A stretch of 64,000 nucleotides of DNA, taken from assembly GCF_003063455.1 (NCBI RefSeq), contig NZ_NESN01000001.1, forward strand, positions 186,001 through 250,000, written 5' to 3'. The notes under the pieces are model-generated. The model saw only the letters and a list, made by a program, of their open reading frames with translations. It was not told where the DNA came from and did no database searches. The stretch comes from Limnohabitans parvus II-B4 (GTDB lineage Bacteria; Pseudomonadota; Gammaproteobacteria; Burkholderiales; Burkholderiaceae_C). Positions 28,482 through 36,419 of this stretch are shown here, in pieces. The number at the start of each line of letters is the position of its first letter. Position 1 is the stretch's first letter. Both the position numbers and the translations under genes were made by a program.

Positions 28482-28991
28482 TCACAAAGCACCCGCATTG
28501 ACCGTGTAAATCGAGTCAGCAAACTCAAACTGTGTGAGTTCTCCGCCCTGCTCCAAGTCGCGGGCGTATTTTTCGTAATCGATGTAGCAACGCACACCCT
28601 CGGGGATGCTCTCCAAGTGGCATTCGTCGAAAATTTCTTCTGCTGCCTCACTCAAACGGCATTCATACAAAATCACATCTTCAATTTTTTCATTGGCCTG
28701 CTCCAAGCCGTTGCCCGCGAATGCCACAAGATAGAACAAGGCTACCTTGTCGCGTGCGTCCAGCGTTTCGACTTCATCAAACCACACATCAAGATTGGCC
28801 TGATTGATTGCGCAAGCCTCAAACAATTGAGCATCGCCCGCATCACCATCAATGAACTGGATTTCAAACTCTTCAACGGGTGAACCGTGGCAGTCTGTCA
28901 AGCTCTCGGCCTTGGTCGTGAACTCCTCGGCGCTCTCAAAATAAAAACCCACTGCGTCTGGGTTGTAGGGTTGTGCGTGAAGTGTTGCCAT
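28482..28991 (-). CDS. ardA: Antirestriction protein ArdA
   Basis: This 169-residue, strongly acidic protein mimics bent B-DNA and blocks type I restriction enzymes, so that a newly entered element survives. The C-terminal IDYEKYARDLEQGGELTQFE is the clearest ArdA signature; long runs of Asp/Glu without a basic patch fit DNA mimicry. The ATG at 28991 (MATLHAQPYNPDAVGF) has a good ribosome-binding site (AAAGGAG) 8 nt upstream. It is next to the left end of the element and preceded by a structured, gene-free region. Confidence 0.85.
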   Translation of the reverse strand: MATLHAQPYNPDAVGFYFESAEEFTTKAESLTDCHGSPVEEFEIQFIDGDAGDAQLFEACAINQANLDVWFDEVETLDARDKVALFYLVAFAGNGLEQANEKIEDVILYECRLSEAAEEIFDECHLESIPEGVRCYIDYEKYARDLEQGGELTQFEFADSIYTVNAGAL

Positions 28992-29483
28992 GGTTTTTTC
29001 TCCTTTGGTGGCAGTTGATAAAAATCGCTTGCTTTTGGAGAACCCTCGCTTCCCCCCTTGGGGGACGGGTGGGGGTATGGCTGTTTGAACGCACAAAAGC
29101 CGCCCCTGTCGGTGCGGCTTCGCTGTAATTTGCTTTCGGTTTCACCCCCTCACTGATTGACGGGGGTATACCGAAGAGCAAGCGAAGACGAGAAAGGGGC
29201 GGCAGCGTTCGCCGTGGGATGGTCATGCCAGGCACATGACACAAAGCGGTCAGCGACTGGCGTGGGGCTTGCTGTCCAGCACACGGCCATGAATTGCGGC
29301 ATACGCAATCAGCAAACCGAATGACACACTTGTTTGGCGTGTGGGTTGCTGCGTATGTCGAGCACAAAGCAAAACGAGCCAAATGAGGCCCGTTTTTTGA
29401 CTGCTGCTTGTAGTTTTTATGCTGCCATCTGTGCCGTGGCACTTGCGGCCATCAAAACGGCCACCGTAAAAGTGCTGATTGCT
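28992..29483. other. Structured gene-free region upstream of ardA
   Basis: About 490 nt have no convincing gene. Stem-loops are visible at 29097-29120 (7 bp), 29136-29174 (TCGGT and ACCCCC pairing with GGGGGT and ACCGA) and 29300-29357 (CATACGC and AGCAA pairing with TTGCT and GCGTATG). These may be regulatory, a single-strand replication origin, or a promoter active in single-stranded DNA. The plus-strand open frame here (29334-29606) has no family match or ribosome-binding site and was set aside. Confidence 0.5.
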
Positions 29484-29639
29484 TCATTTGGTGGCCTCCT
29501 TGTGCTGGTTCAAAAGGCTACGAATCAAAGCGCTGATATTGATGTTCTGCGCCTGCAAACTTTGCAAGTAGGCATTCAATCCTTCGTCGGCTTTGAATGC
29601 CCATAACGGGCTTTTTCTTTTGTTCTTGTTGTTGTTCAT
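29484..29639 (-). CDS. Small ribbon-helix-helix-like protein, 51 residues
   Basis: This gene is too short for a standard gene finder. It encodes a 51-residue protein with a very basic N-terminus (MNNNKNKRKSPLWAFKADEG), then NAYLQSLQAQ and NINISALIRSLLNQHKEA. The INISALIRSLL pattern fits the second helix of RHH DNA-binding proteins such as MobC or CopG. It may be a second relaxosome or regulator protein. The ribosome-binding site is weak. The frame is free of stops over the whole length and the codons look like those of neighbours; no homolog is known to me. Confidence 0.5.
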   Translation of the reverse strand: MNNNKNKRKSPLWAFKADEGLNAYLQSLQAQNINISALIRSLLNQHKEATK

Positions 29640-29646
29640 CATTCAT

Positions 29647-29967
29647 TTACCCCGATACAGAACAAACATTTAAATGTTTTTCAACAATTTTAGTGGCCGC
29701 ACGCCAATCCTCATCATTTTCCAAATTACAGATGTCATAGCCACTGTCATGCGCTCCCTCGATAGCCAATTCATACCAATCACAATCATACCGATCGCAA
29801 TTGAAATGATTGTGATTATTTTTCACATCATTGCAAGCACAACTCAATATATTTATCATTTCATATAAGTCCGCCATACTTGCGCACGCTTTGTAATCCG
29901 AATTTTCATTCAAATATGCGTTAACATTTTTTTCCCAATACTCATTAAAAAAACCACCTACAAACAT
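29647..29967 (-). CDS. Unknown protein rich in Cys/His
   Basis: This 106-residue protein starts MFVGGFFNEYWEKNVN after a strong AAAGGAG ribosome-binding site. A central cluster of Cys and His (SCACNDVKNNHNHFNCDRYDCDW, split here: SCACNDVK and HNHFNCDRYDCDW) might bind zinc. I recognise no family. The promoter is one of three near-identical ones in the element, with a palindrome filling the -35/-10 gap. The start was placed by the ribosome-binding site; an upstream in-frame start would translate the promoter. Confidence 0.6.
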   Translation of the reverse strand: MFVGGFFNEYWEKNVNAYLNENSDYKACASMADLYEMINILSCACNDVKNNHNHFNCDRYDCDWYELAIEGAHDSGYDICNLENDEDWRAATKIVEKHLNVCSVSG

Positions 29968-30073
29968 ACAATCTCCTTTATTTATGTTATAATCATATAT
30001 TAGCAACTTTATAAAGTTTGTCAAATATTTTTAATGAATTTACAAGGTTTTTTGTAAATATTTTCATAAAACC
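29964..30073. repeat. 110-bp intergenic repeat, copy A
   Basis: This 110-bp segment matches copy B (30465-30574) at about 96 of 110 positions with no gaps. It contains the end of the upstream gene, an ATTTACAA/TTGTAAAT inverted repeat, the TTGACA/TAATAT promoter and the ribosome-binding site of the 106-residue gene. Confidence 0.85.
29997..30024 (-). promoter_or_regulatory. Promoter A with palindromic spacer (29.6 kb gene)
   Basis: On the minus strand TTGACA (30024-30019) and TAATAT (30002-29997) are separated by 16 nt. The 14-bp perfect palindrome AACTTTATAAAGTT (30005-30018) fills that gap. A repressor bound there would block RNA polymerase. A near copy (promoter B) is 501 bp away. Confidence 0.75.
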
Positions 30074-30468
30074 GCTGTTGCTTTTTTTGATTGCTCAACA
30101 TTGACGCTTTGCATCAAAACCAACTTTTGCAGTTCGCCTTCAATTTTTGCGGCATCCATCACGAATTGAGCCTTTTCTTTCAAACTTTGAAGGTATTTTT
30201 TGGTTTTGAAATGCTGCCACTTCGATTTCGGCCAAGCGCGTGAAGGTGTGCGAATTTCAACGCTGGAAAAAGTTTCAAACGCTTTATAAAAATCAAAGCG
30301 CCCAACTTTGTCCCACCGCCCCACAAATTCATTCAATGCCATTTCATTGTTGATGAAATAAGATAACTTAACCGCCTCCTCCTTGGTCATTGGAAATTCA
30401 TTCAAAAAGTTTTTGTATTGCTCAATTTTTTCAAATGTCCACTCGGCCCCTTCTTTGTTGTTTAACAT
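30064..30468 (-). CDS. Unknown protein
   Basis: This 134-residue protein starts MLNNKEGAEWTFEKIEQYKN after an AAAGGAG site. It is helical and charged, with no cysteine cluster, signal or membrane segment; WPKSKWQHFKTKKYLQ and a C-terminal coiled stretch (ELQKLVLMQSVNVEQ) are notable. I recognise no family. It is expressed from promoter B and ends inside repeat copy A. Confidence 0.6.
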   Translation of the reverse strand: MLNNKEGAEWTFEKIEQYKNFLNEFPMTKEEAVKLSYFINNEMALNEFVGRWDKVGRFDFYKAFETFSSVEIRTPSRAWPKSKWQHFKTKKYLQSLKEKAQFVMDAAKIEGELQKLVLMQSVNVEQSKKATAVL

Positions 30469-30574
30469 TTTATCTCCTTTATTTATGTTATAATTTAATA
30501 TTAGCAAAGTTATAAAGTTTGTCAACTATTTTTAGTAAATTTATAAGTTTTTTTGTAAATATTTTCACAAAACC
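30465..30574. repeat. 110-bp intergenic repeat, copy B
   Basis: Second copy of the 110-bp promoter-containing segment. It differs from copy A mainly around the palindrome and near the ribosome-binding site. It spans the end of the 235-residue gene, the promoter and the start of the 134-residue gene. Confidence 0.85.
30498..30525 (-). promoter_or_regulatory. Promoter B (30.1 kb gene)
   Basis: TTGACA (30525-30520) and TAATAT (30503-30498) on the minus strand, with a 16-nt spacer GCAAAGTTATAAAGTT related to the palindrome of promoter A but with two changed bases in one half. Confidence 0.7.
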
Positions 30575-31272
30575 AAATCACCTCGATATTGGCTTTGTGG
30601 ATTGAACGGCTTTTTCTTTGCTTTTTCAGTCAAGAATTTTTGAAATCCCAAAGGGTTCTTTGCTTCAGTGCTCTCCTGAAATTCGTTCAGCAATTCCAAA
30701 GCCGCCCAATTATTGGTTTTGATTTGTTCGCTTGCCTGTTCAAAATAGATTTCACTTTTGGGGTTGCCTGCATAGTGCCACTTTTGAGCCACTGCGAAGG
30801 CTTGAAGTGCCTTCCCTCCTTCTGTCAATTTTGAAGAGCTGCTGGGGCTGCTTGCGCTCGGCTGCGGTGGTGTTGTCATCGCTGCCCCCTTTTCCTTCTT
30901 ATCCAAAAAAGATTTCTTCTCTTCTTCTTTTTTTTGCAGATGTAGAAGATTTTTTTTTAATGTATTAGATGTATTAGATGTTATCGTGTCATTTTTCGTG
31001 TCAGCACAAAAACACAACTCAAAAACTTGTTCCGTATCAGTGGCCTTCAAAAGCCCAAGTTGAATCAACTTTTGAACGGTTCTTTTTGCTTGTGTTCTGT
31101 CGATTTTTGTAATGTATCCCGCCAAAGCGCCGTAGCATATTTTTTTCGTTTTTCCGTCTGAAAAATTGCTATTTCGCTTCATGAATAGGTAGCCATGGAC
31201 TACTCGGCCATCTGTATCTCGCAGCGCGTCGAGTTCCCTCAAATTGAGTGTAATAAAAAATTCTTTTGACAT
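30565..31272 (-). CDS. Winged-helix protein, possible replication or regulatory protein
   Basis: This 235-residue protein starts MSKEFFITLNLRELDAL after an AAAAGGAG site. Residues about 45-90 (YGALAGYITKIDRTQAKRTVQKLIQLGLL) fit a winged-helix DNA-binding fold. A Ser/Thr/Pro-rich linker and a basic C-terminal part (FQKFLTEKAKKKPFNPQSQYRG) follow. Helicase-loader and plasmid Rep proteins have similar layouts, but I cannot identify a catalytic motif. It is transcribed from promoter C. Confidence 0.55.
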   Translation of the reverse strand: MSKEFFITLNLRELDALRDTDGRVVHGYLFMKRNSNFSDGKTKKICYGALAGYITKIDRTQAKRTVQKLIQLGLLKATDTEQVFELCFCADTKNDTITSNTSNTLKKNLLHLQKKEEEKKSFLDKKEKGAAMTTPPQPSASSPSSSSKLTEGGKALQAFAVAQKWHYAGNPKSEIYFEQASEQIKTNNWAALELLNEFQESTEAKNPLGFQKFLTEKAKKKPFNPQSQYRGDLVL

Positions 31273-31347
31273 TTTGTTATCTCCTTTTAGTGTGTCAAAC
31301 ATCACTTTTTGCCGTGTAAAAAGCGTGACATTTGCGTGTCATAATTA

Positions 31348-31376
31348 AAGTTAGCAAAATTATAATAATTTGTCAA
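31348..31376 (-). promoter_or_regulatory. Promoter C (30.6 kb gene)
   Basis: TTGACA (31376-31371) is followed 17 nt later by TAACTT (31353-31348). The spacer AATTATTATAATTTTGC is again a near palindrome and ends in TGC-TAA like promoters A and B. The first part of the 110-bp repeat is not conserved here. Confidence 0.6.
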
Positions 31377-31428
31377 ATATTCTTTATTGAATTTTCTTTT
31401 GTTATCTCTTAAGCCAATTAAAGGCGAA

Positions 31429-34242
31429 TTACATTTCTATTTCTTGATTTGTTTTTGTTTTTTGCTGTGCCCAGGCGTGGGCCTGCTGATTTTGGGCATG
31501 TGCTTGGGCTTGGCTCTCGGCTTGGCTGGCGTGCGCTTCTGCCATGGCCTTTTGTCCAATTTCTAAGCCCATTTGCAGGGCTTTCGCGGCTCCGTTGGCA
31601 TGGCCCTGTGCTGTGCCTGTGTGTTGGGTTTGTGGGCCAATTTTTGGCCCGATTGGCTGGCCCATTTGGCCAGTGTGTTGGGGGATTTCGGGCATCTGCA
31701 CGCCTGCGGGCTGTTGCCCTTTGCTCACAGTTGAAGCCGTCAGGCTTGAACTGTTGCCCCTCGTCATGTTCTGCCCCAAAGTTGGGGCCACTTTTGGGGC
31801 AATTTCTGGGGCAATTTCTGGGGCAGTTTCTGGGTTTTTGAGGTCAAGGGTTGTTTGTTTGATATGGGCCACGGCCATACCCTGGGCCATGTCTTCTTTG
31901 TCGTATTGCGTGCAATACATTTTTGTGCTGTCCTTGTGGCGTGTTAAGGCCACATAGCTTTGGTGCAGGTCTGCGCCTGAGCTGTACAAATAAAACGAAT
32001 TTTTGTAGGTGCTTCCCTGGCTGGCGTGGGTGGTAATCGCGTGGGCGTGTTTGAAGTGGTTGTAATCGTTGGTGTCAATGGTTTTTTGGCCTTCCTCGGT
32101 TTCAATTGTCAGCATCAAACCGCCGTTTTTGTGGGCTTGAACCTCCAACACTTTGCCCACTTCGTTGTTTTTAACGCCCAAAATATCATTGTTCTTTTTG
32201 AACAAAATGCGGTCGCCCTTGCACATTTCCAATGTGCTGCCGTCTGCGTTGTCAAATTCGGCCCCTGTGGGGCTGATTTCGCCTTTTAATTTGAGTTCAT
32301 CGCGTATCGCATCGTTCAAAGCCTGAGCATCGGCGTTGGTGGCACATATGGCGACTTTGGAAGGGCTGCTCGATTGGGCATAGTCTCGGGCCAGGTTTTC
32401 GATGGCGTTCAGGCGGTTGGCGTGGCTCACAATCGCGCCTTTCCCTTCGTAAATTTTGAGCGCTTCGTCTGCTTTGCCTTGGTAAAAAAGCAGGCTGGCT
32501 TTTCTCTCGTCGCCGTCTTGTTGGCGGGTGATGGTGGTCAGGTCGGCGGTTTTGATTTGGCCGTGCTGTTGCAGCGCCCAAAATATGCCGCCTGCTGCCA
32601 CGCTTTGAAGTTGGCGCTCGTCGCCTATCAACACCAATTTGGCCCCTGCCTTGTCGGCGTGCTGTTGCAGCCGTGCGAACTGGCGTGAATCCACCATGCC
32701 CGCTTCATCCAAAATGATGACGGTTTTGGAATTCAACACGGTTTTTTTCTTGTCCAGGTCAATCAATAGGCGGGCGGTGGTGTGTGATGCCATGCCCGTT
32801 TCTTTCTCCAACACGGCCACCGCTTTGGCCGTGGTGGTGGTGCCCAGCACTTGGAAACCTGCTTGTTTGTATGCGTCCACGACAGGGCGAAGGGCCGTTG
32901 TTTTGCCTGTGCCTGCGAGGCCACGGACAAGGGCAACACCGCCGCTTTGCGTGGTGATGTGCTCCACGGCTTGGCGTTGGTCAGCAAACAAGGTGAAACC
33001 TTGGGCCTTTTCAAAGTCGGCCACCACTTGGGCCACCGCTGCTGGGGCCAGTTGGTGGATGGTTTCATGTTGGCGGTTTGTGGCACTTTGGATGGCGTTT
33101 TTTTCCAAGTCTTCAAGCCGTTTTGATGTAAAAACAGGCACGGCCTCTACCCCGTTTTGGGTGGTCTTGTAGGCCACCTTTTTGATGCAATCGGGGTGCT
33201 CCAAAATTTGTTTTTGGAGTTGTTCACGGTTCAAGCTCGGGTCAAATTGTTGGAAAGTGGCGGCCAACTGCTCCACATGCTTTAACTCAAAGCAACTGTT
33301 TTGCTCGGTCAGTTTTTCAATCAAATCGGCCACGGTGGGCATGGGCGTTTTTGTGGTTTGCGTGGCTTTGACTTGGGCCATGTCAAAGCCTTGGGCTTGG
33401 CTTTCTGCCTGCCAGCGTGTGAACAGTTCCAAACGGTTCACCTCGCCTTTTTTGTCTCGTGTATCTCTGGCAATGATGTTGCGACTTTCGGCACTGGTTT
33501 GGCCTGTCTCACGGGCCACTTTTTTGATGTGCTCGGCCCGCTTTGAAAAGTGTTTTTCCAAGTCCTTGGGCACGCCTGCCACCTGAAAAATGCCTTCATT
33601 GTGTGGGTCTGGCTCGATGCCAAAGCCCAGCCTTTGCATGGCGTTGGCCAGGTGTGCCCTGTAAATCGTGCCCGCTGCCAATTTGTGTTCAAAAAGCCCT
33701 CTTTGGTCAATGGCCCCTGTGGTGCCGTCCTGCCTCACGCATGTGTTGGACACCACGCAATGGCTGTGCAGTGTTGGGTCATTGGCCCTGCTGTTGCAGT
33801 GCTCAAACACGCCATATATCAGGGCTTTGGGCGTTTCTTTGGTGGTGCCGTTGTGGCCTCTGCGTGCCTCGATTTTTGGGGTCATGTAAGCCATGGCCGC
33901 TTCAATCGCTTGGGCGTGGGCTTGGCTGATTTCATTTCTCAATTGGGGGTCTGCATTGGCCCACACAATGGACACGGATTTAGGCGCGGAAAAGGTCAAA
34001 TCCATCCCCACGCGAAAATTTTCTTTTCCTGCGTTTTGGGCCAACTTCTCGCCGTTGGGCTTGTGGCCCGTCATGACGGCCTTCAAAGTGGCGTTGTCGA
34101 TTGATATTTCTTGTATGCCTATCAAACGTGCCCCTTCACCCCAAACGCCTGGTGGCTCGCCCTTTTCTGCACTGGCGTAATACTCGCTTTTTGCCAAGGT
34201 GTTGTAGTAGTCCACCCCATTGATTCGTTTCATTTCAAGCAT
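31429..34242 (-). CDS. MobF-family relaxase-helicase (TrwC/TraI-like)
   Basis: This 937-residue protein cuts the nic site of oriT, stays covalently joined to the 5' end and unwinds the DNA for conjugal transfer. The N-terminal relaxase domain has the two Tyr pairs of the MobF class (Y12/Y13 and Y21/Y22) and the metal-binding His at 148, 159 and 161 (in FEHCNSRANDPTLHSH). The helicase domain has Walker A VRGLAGTGKTTAL near residues 439-451 and an LVLIGDERQL box. The last 100 residues are low-complexity Ala/Gln/His. The stop overlaps nothing; the coupling-protein gene ends 5 nt before the start codon, in the trwA-trwB-trwC order. Confidence 0.93.
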   Translation of the reverse strand: MLEMKRINGVDYYNTLAKSEYYASAEKGEPPGVWGEGARLIGIQEISIDNATLKAVMTGHKPNGEKLAQNAGKENFRVGMDLTFSAPKSVSIVWANADPQLRNEISQAHAQAIEAAMAYMTPKIEARRGHNGTTKETPKALIYGVFEHCNSRANDPTLHSHCVVSNTCVRQDGTTGAIDQRGLFEHKLAAGTIYRAHLANAMQRLGFGIEPDPHNEGIFQVAGVPKDLEKHFSKRAEHIKKVARETGQTSAESRNIIARDTRDKKGEVNRLELFTRWQAESQAQGFDMAQVKATQTTKTPMPTVADLIEKLTEQNSCFELKHVEQLAATFQQFDPSLNREQLQKQILEHPDCIKKVAYKTTQNGVEAVPVFTSKRLEDLEKNAIQSATNRQHETIHQLAPAAVAQVVADFEKAQGFTLFADQRQAVEHITTQSGGVALVRGLAGTGKTTALRPVVDAYKQAGFQVLGTTTTAKAVAVLEKETGMASHTTARLLIDLDKKKTVLNSKTVIILDEAGMVDSRQFARLQQHADKAGAKLVLIGDERQLQSVAAGGIFWALQQHGQIKTADLTTITRQQDGDERKASLLFYQGKADEALKIYEGKGAIVSHANRLNAIENLARDYAQSSSPSKVAICATNADAQALNDAIRDELKLKGEISPTGAEFDNADGSTLEMCKGDRILFKKNNDILGVKNNEVGKVLEVQAHKNGGLMLTIETEEGQKTIDTNDYNHFKHAHAITTHASQGSTYKNSFYLYSSGADLHQSYVALTRHKDSTKMYCTQYDKEDMAQGMAVAHIKQTTLDLKNPETAPEIAPEIAPKVAPTLGQNMTRGNSSSLTASTVSKGQQPAGVQMPEIPQHTGQMGQPIGPKIGPQTQHTGTAQGHANGAAKALQMGLEIGQKAMAEAHASQAESQAQAHAQNQQAHAWAQQKTKTNQEIEM
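31795..31835. repeat. 12-bp tandem repeat in the relaxase gene
   Basis: GGGGCAATTTCT is repeated in tandem with slight variation, giving the coded repeat API-type (APEIAPEIAPE) in the C-terminal tail. Such tandem repeats vary in copy number between strains. Confidence 0.6.
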
Positions 34243-34246
34243 GGCT

Positions 34247-36142
34247 TCACTCCTCTTTTTCTTGTTCTTCTTCCATGGCCTTCAAGTTCTGTCGTGTGTG
34301 CACTGGCGCTGATATCACAGGCTTAGATTTAAGCAAGTCCACCATCTCTGCGATTTCAAAGGCATGGCCCAGCATGGGTAAAGCGTTTTGAATGGCGGGT
34401 GTGGGGATTTCGCCTTGCTCGTGTTCTGCTTGCTTGTTTTCTTGCTCGGGTGGCTCGGGCAATTGAATGGCTTGGATTTCCAATTTTTTACTTTGAAAAA
34501 CTTCACGCCAGACGAATGGCTCACGCGCAGGCGTTGGGGACACAAAGGAAAAAGGCAGGTTCAATGCGTATTCACCCAGGCCCAACACAAGGGCGTTGAT
34601 GTGGGTGAATTTTTTGGCATTGTTCAGTTTTTTGGGGCCAAGCTCGGTTTGCAGCTCGCTTGGGTGAACCACCAAGATTTCATCTCTCGACCAACTGCTT
34701 GAACTCTTGCCGCCGCCCTGGTCGGTGATGTTGCGCCGCTCAATTTCTCGCTTTCCAATGATTTGTTGGCAAATGGTGTCGGCGGTTTCGCTGCCTGCGG
34801 TTTGGCCGATGAACAAAGTGCCCACCATGGATAACATGGCCTTGGTTTCGTTTTGGCCGTAGGCTTCTTTCAACTGTGAAAAATCTTGAACAATGCCCAC
34901 CACACGACAACCCTTTGAACGGGCAAAGGCCAGCAATTTGGGGATGGCCTCACACTTGCCCAGCTTGGGCAATTCGTCCACCACCACCCAAATTTTTCTT
35001 TGGCTGTCGTCTTTCAGTGCCTGAATCTGTCCGCCTGCGGCGTTCAATATGGAATTGATATATGCCTTGGACAGGTTCTCATGCTCCGTGTTGCCTGCCA
35101 AGATGATTTGGGGCCGTGTCTTGTCGGCCAGCCAACGGCGGATTGAAAAGCCCTTGGCGCTGGGGTTGTCGGCTTCTGCCTGTGCCAGCACACGCACAGA
35201 ATTGAAGTTGGACAACATGGAAGACATCACGCCTTGCGTTTGCTTGCTCTGTGCGTCTGCGATGTTGGCAAAGGCGTGGGGGTAGTATTTTTGGACAATG
35301 GATTGAATCTGTTCAATGTTGTTGCTTGCCTCTGCATACAAGTCGCCCCATGTCCAAGCCTGCGGCTTTTCTTGTTGAAGTTTGACAATCAAGGCAATCA
35401 AAACGCTGCGCGATGCATTCACAAAGAACGCATCGCCTTTTTTGTTATCAGGTATCAATGAATCGGCCAGCGTGGTGGCGTCCAGCTCCGTGGTGCAGTC
35501 CTCGGCCACGCAATAGCGAACACTGCGGGCATCAAAGGGCGAGAACAACAAGGCTTTTTTGTAGGCCGATGTGAAGTCGCCTTTCCAATCCACAATCAAC
35601 GCTTTTTCTCTTTTTGAAAAAATGCTTTTCAAAAAGTGATGACAAATCACGGTTTTGCCACTGCCCACGGCACCAGAAATCAAAGCGTGCTTGGTGGCTC
35701 GGTCATTGGACAAGGTGAACCCGTTCAGGGCGATGCTTTCGCCCGTGGCCTCGCATTCCTCGGCTGTGATTTGCTGGGCCTTCTTCAAGGCTTCTGATTC
35801 GTCCAGGTAGCGCCGTCCGCGAACATGGCGACAACGCTCCACGGGTTTGAATGCCAGCACAAAGCCCCAAACGCCAGCGGCCACGGCCAGCATGAGCGAC
35901 AAAGCAAACACAAGGGCAACCCATGGGACTGACTTCACCGCCTCGGGAAAGTGCTGCAAAACGGCCATGAATCCGATTTGGTGGGCCATCCATTTCTTGA
36001 AACCAAACCAAACGCCTGCCCCTGTTGCGCCAGCCAACAAAACCATGGTGAACACTGCCCCCCAGAAGTTGCGCACACGCTGCGAAGGGTCAAAAGGGAT
36101 GACATTGAAGCCCCAATCCACCACGGTTTTTCTTGTGCCCAT
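34247..36142 (-). CDS. Type IV coupling protein (TrwB/VirD4-like)
   Basis: This 631-residue inner-membrane ATPase links the relaxosome to the conjugation pore. Two membrane segments near residues 28-48 and 70-95 precede the motor domain with Walker A SGAVGSGKTVICHHFLK and Walker B KIWVVVDELPKLG. The ATG at 36142 (MGTRKTVVDWG) has a good ribosome-binding site (AAGGGGGC); an upstream start at 36178 overlaps the next gene more. Sequence is typical of the TrwB/TraD group. Confidence 0.9.
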   Translation of the reverse strand: MGTRKTVVDWGFNVIPFDPSQRVRNFWGAVFTMVLLAGATGAGVWFGFKKWMAHQIGFMAVLQHFPEAVKSVPWVALVFALSLMLAVAAGVWGFVLAFKPVERCRHVRGRRYLDESEALKKAQQITAEECEATGESIALNGFTLSNDRATKHALISGAVGSGKTVICHHFLKSIFSKREKALIVDWKGDFTSAYKKALLFSPFDARSVRYCVAEDCTTELDATTLADSLIPDNKKGDAFFVNASRSVLIALIVKLQQEKPQAWTWGDLYAEASNNIEQIQSIVQKYYPHAFANIADAQSKQTQGVMSSMLSNFNSVRVLAQAEADNPSAKGFSIRRWLADKTRPQIILAGNTEHENLSKAYINSILNAAGGQIQALKDDSQRKIWVVVDELPKLGKCEAIPKLLAFARSKGCRVVGIVQDFSQLKEAYGQNETKAMLSMVGTLFIGQTAGSETADTICQQIIGKREIERRNITDQGGGKSSSSWSRDEILVVHPSELQTELGPKKLNNAKKFTHINALVLGLGEYALNLPFSFVSPTPAREPFVWREVFQSKKLEIQAIQLPEPPEQENKQAEHEQGEIPTPAIQNALPMLGHAFEIAEMVDLLKSKPVISAPVHTRQNLKAMEEEQEKEE

Positions 36143-36152
36143 GCCTGCCCCC

Positions 36153-36419
36153 TTATGCCTCGGCCAGGGCCATATCAAAGCGCCAATGGAGGTAAGCCAG
36201 AAACCCCATTTGGATTTGTGCCAAACCTTCGGGCGGTGTTCTCAACTCCTGGGCAAAGTCAATGATTTCAGCCAAGTCCCATTTGTTCACCCTCATGAAC
36301 ATTTCAAAGCGGCCAAAATCATGGTGGAACAGATAGCAAGTGAGCAAGTTGAAAACTTCATGTCGCTGGCTAAATTCTTGGATGCTGTCTTGAAGGCTGT
36401 TTTGAATGCTTTTACTCAT
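36153..36419 (-). CDS. Small unknown protein of the transfer operon
   Basis: This 88-residue protein begins MSKSIQNSLQDSIQEFSQRHE. The ATG at 36419 overlaps the previous gene's stop and has an AGGTGA ribosome-binding site; a GTG three codons upstream is the alternative. Aromatic-rich middle part (NLLTCYLFHHDFGRFEMFM) and no membrane segment. I recognise no family. It lies between the 98-residue gene and the coupling protein, a place occupied in many Trw-like operons by small accessory proteins. Confidence 0.5.
   Translation of the reverse strand: MSKSIQNSLQDSIQEFSQRHEVFNLLTCYLFHHDFGRFEMFMRVNKWDLAEIIDFAQELRTPPEGLAQIQMGFLAYLHWRFDMALAEA

Noticed and set aside
28936..29442. Minus-strand open frame of 168 codons before ardA
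   Set aside because: It overlaps the start of ardA in another frame and has a composition (many Pro/Arg/His) of random translation across the structured region.
29334..29606. Plus-strand open frame of 90 codons inside the mobile element
   Set aside because: It lacks a ribosome-binding site and family match, overlaps the better-supported 51-residue minus-strand gene, and runs through the stem-loops; its hydrophobic stretch is probably chance.
29998..30525. MTNFI... N-terminal extensions shared by the two unknown proteins at 29.6 and 30.1 kb
   Set aside because: The similar protein starts are translations of the repeated promoter DNA, not conserved protein domains; the real starts follow the AAAGGAG sites.
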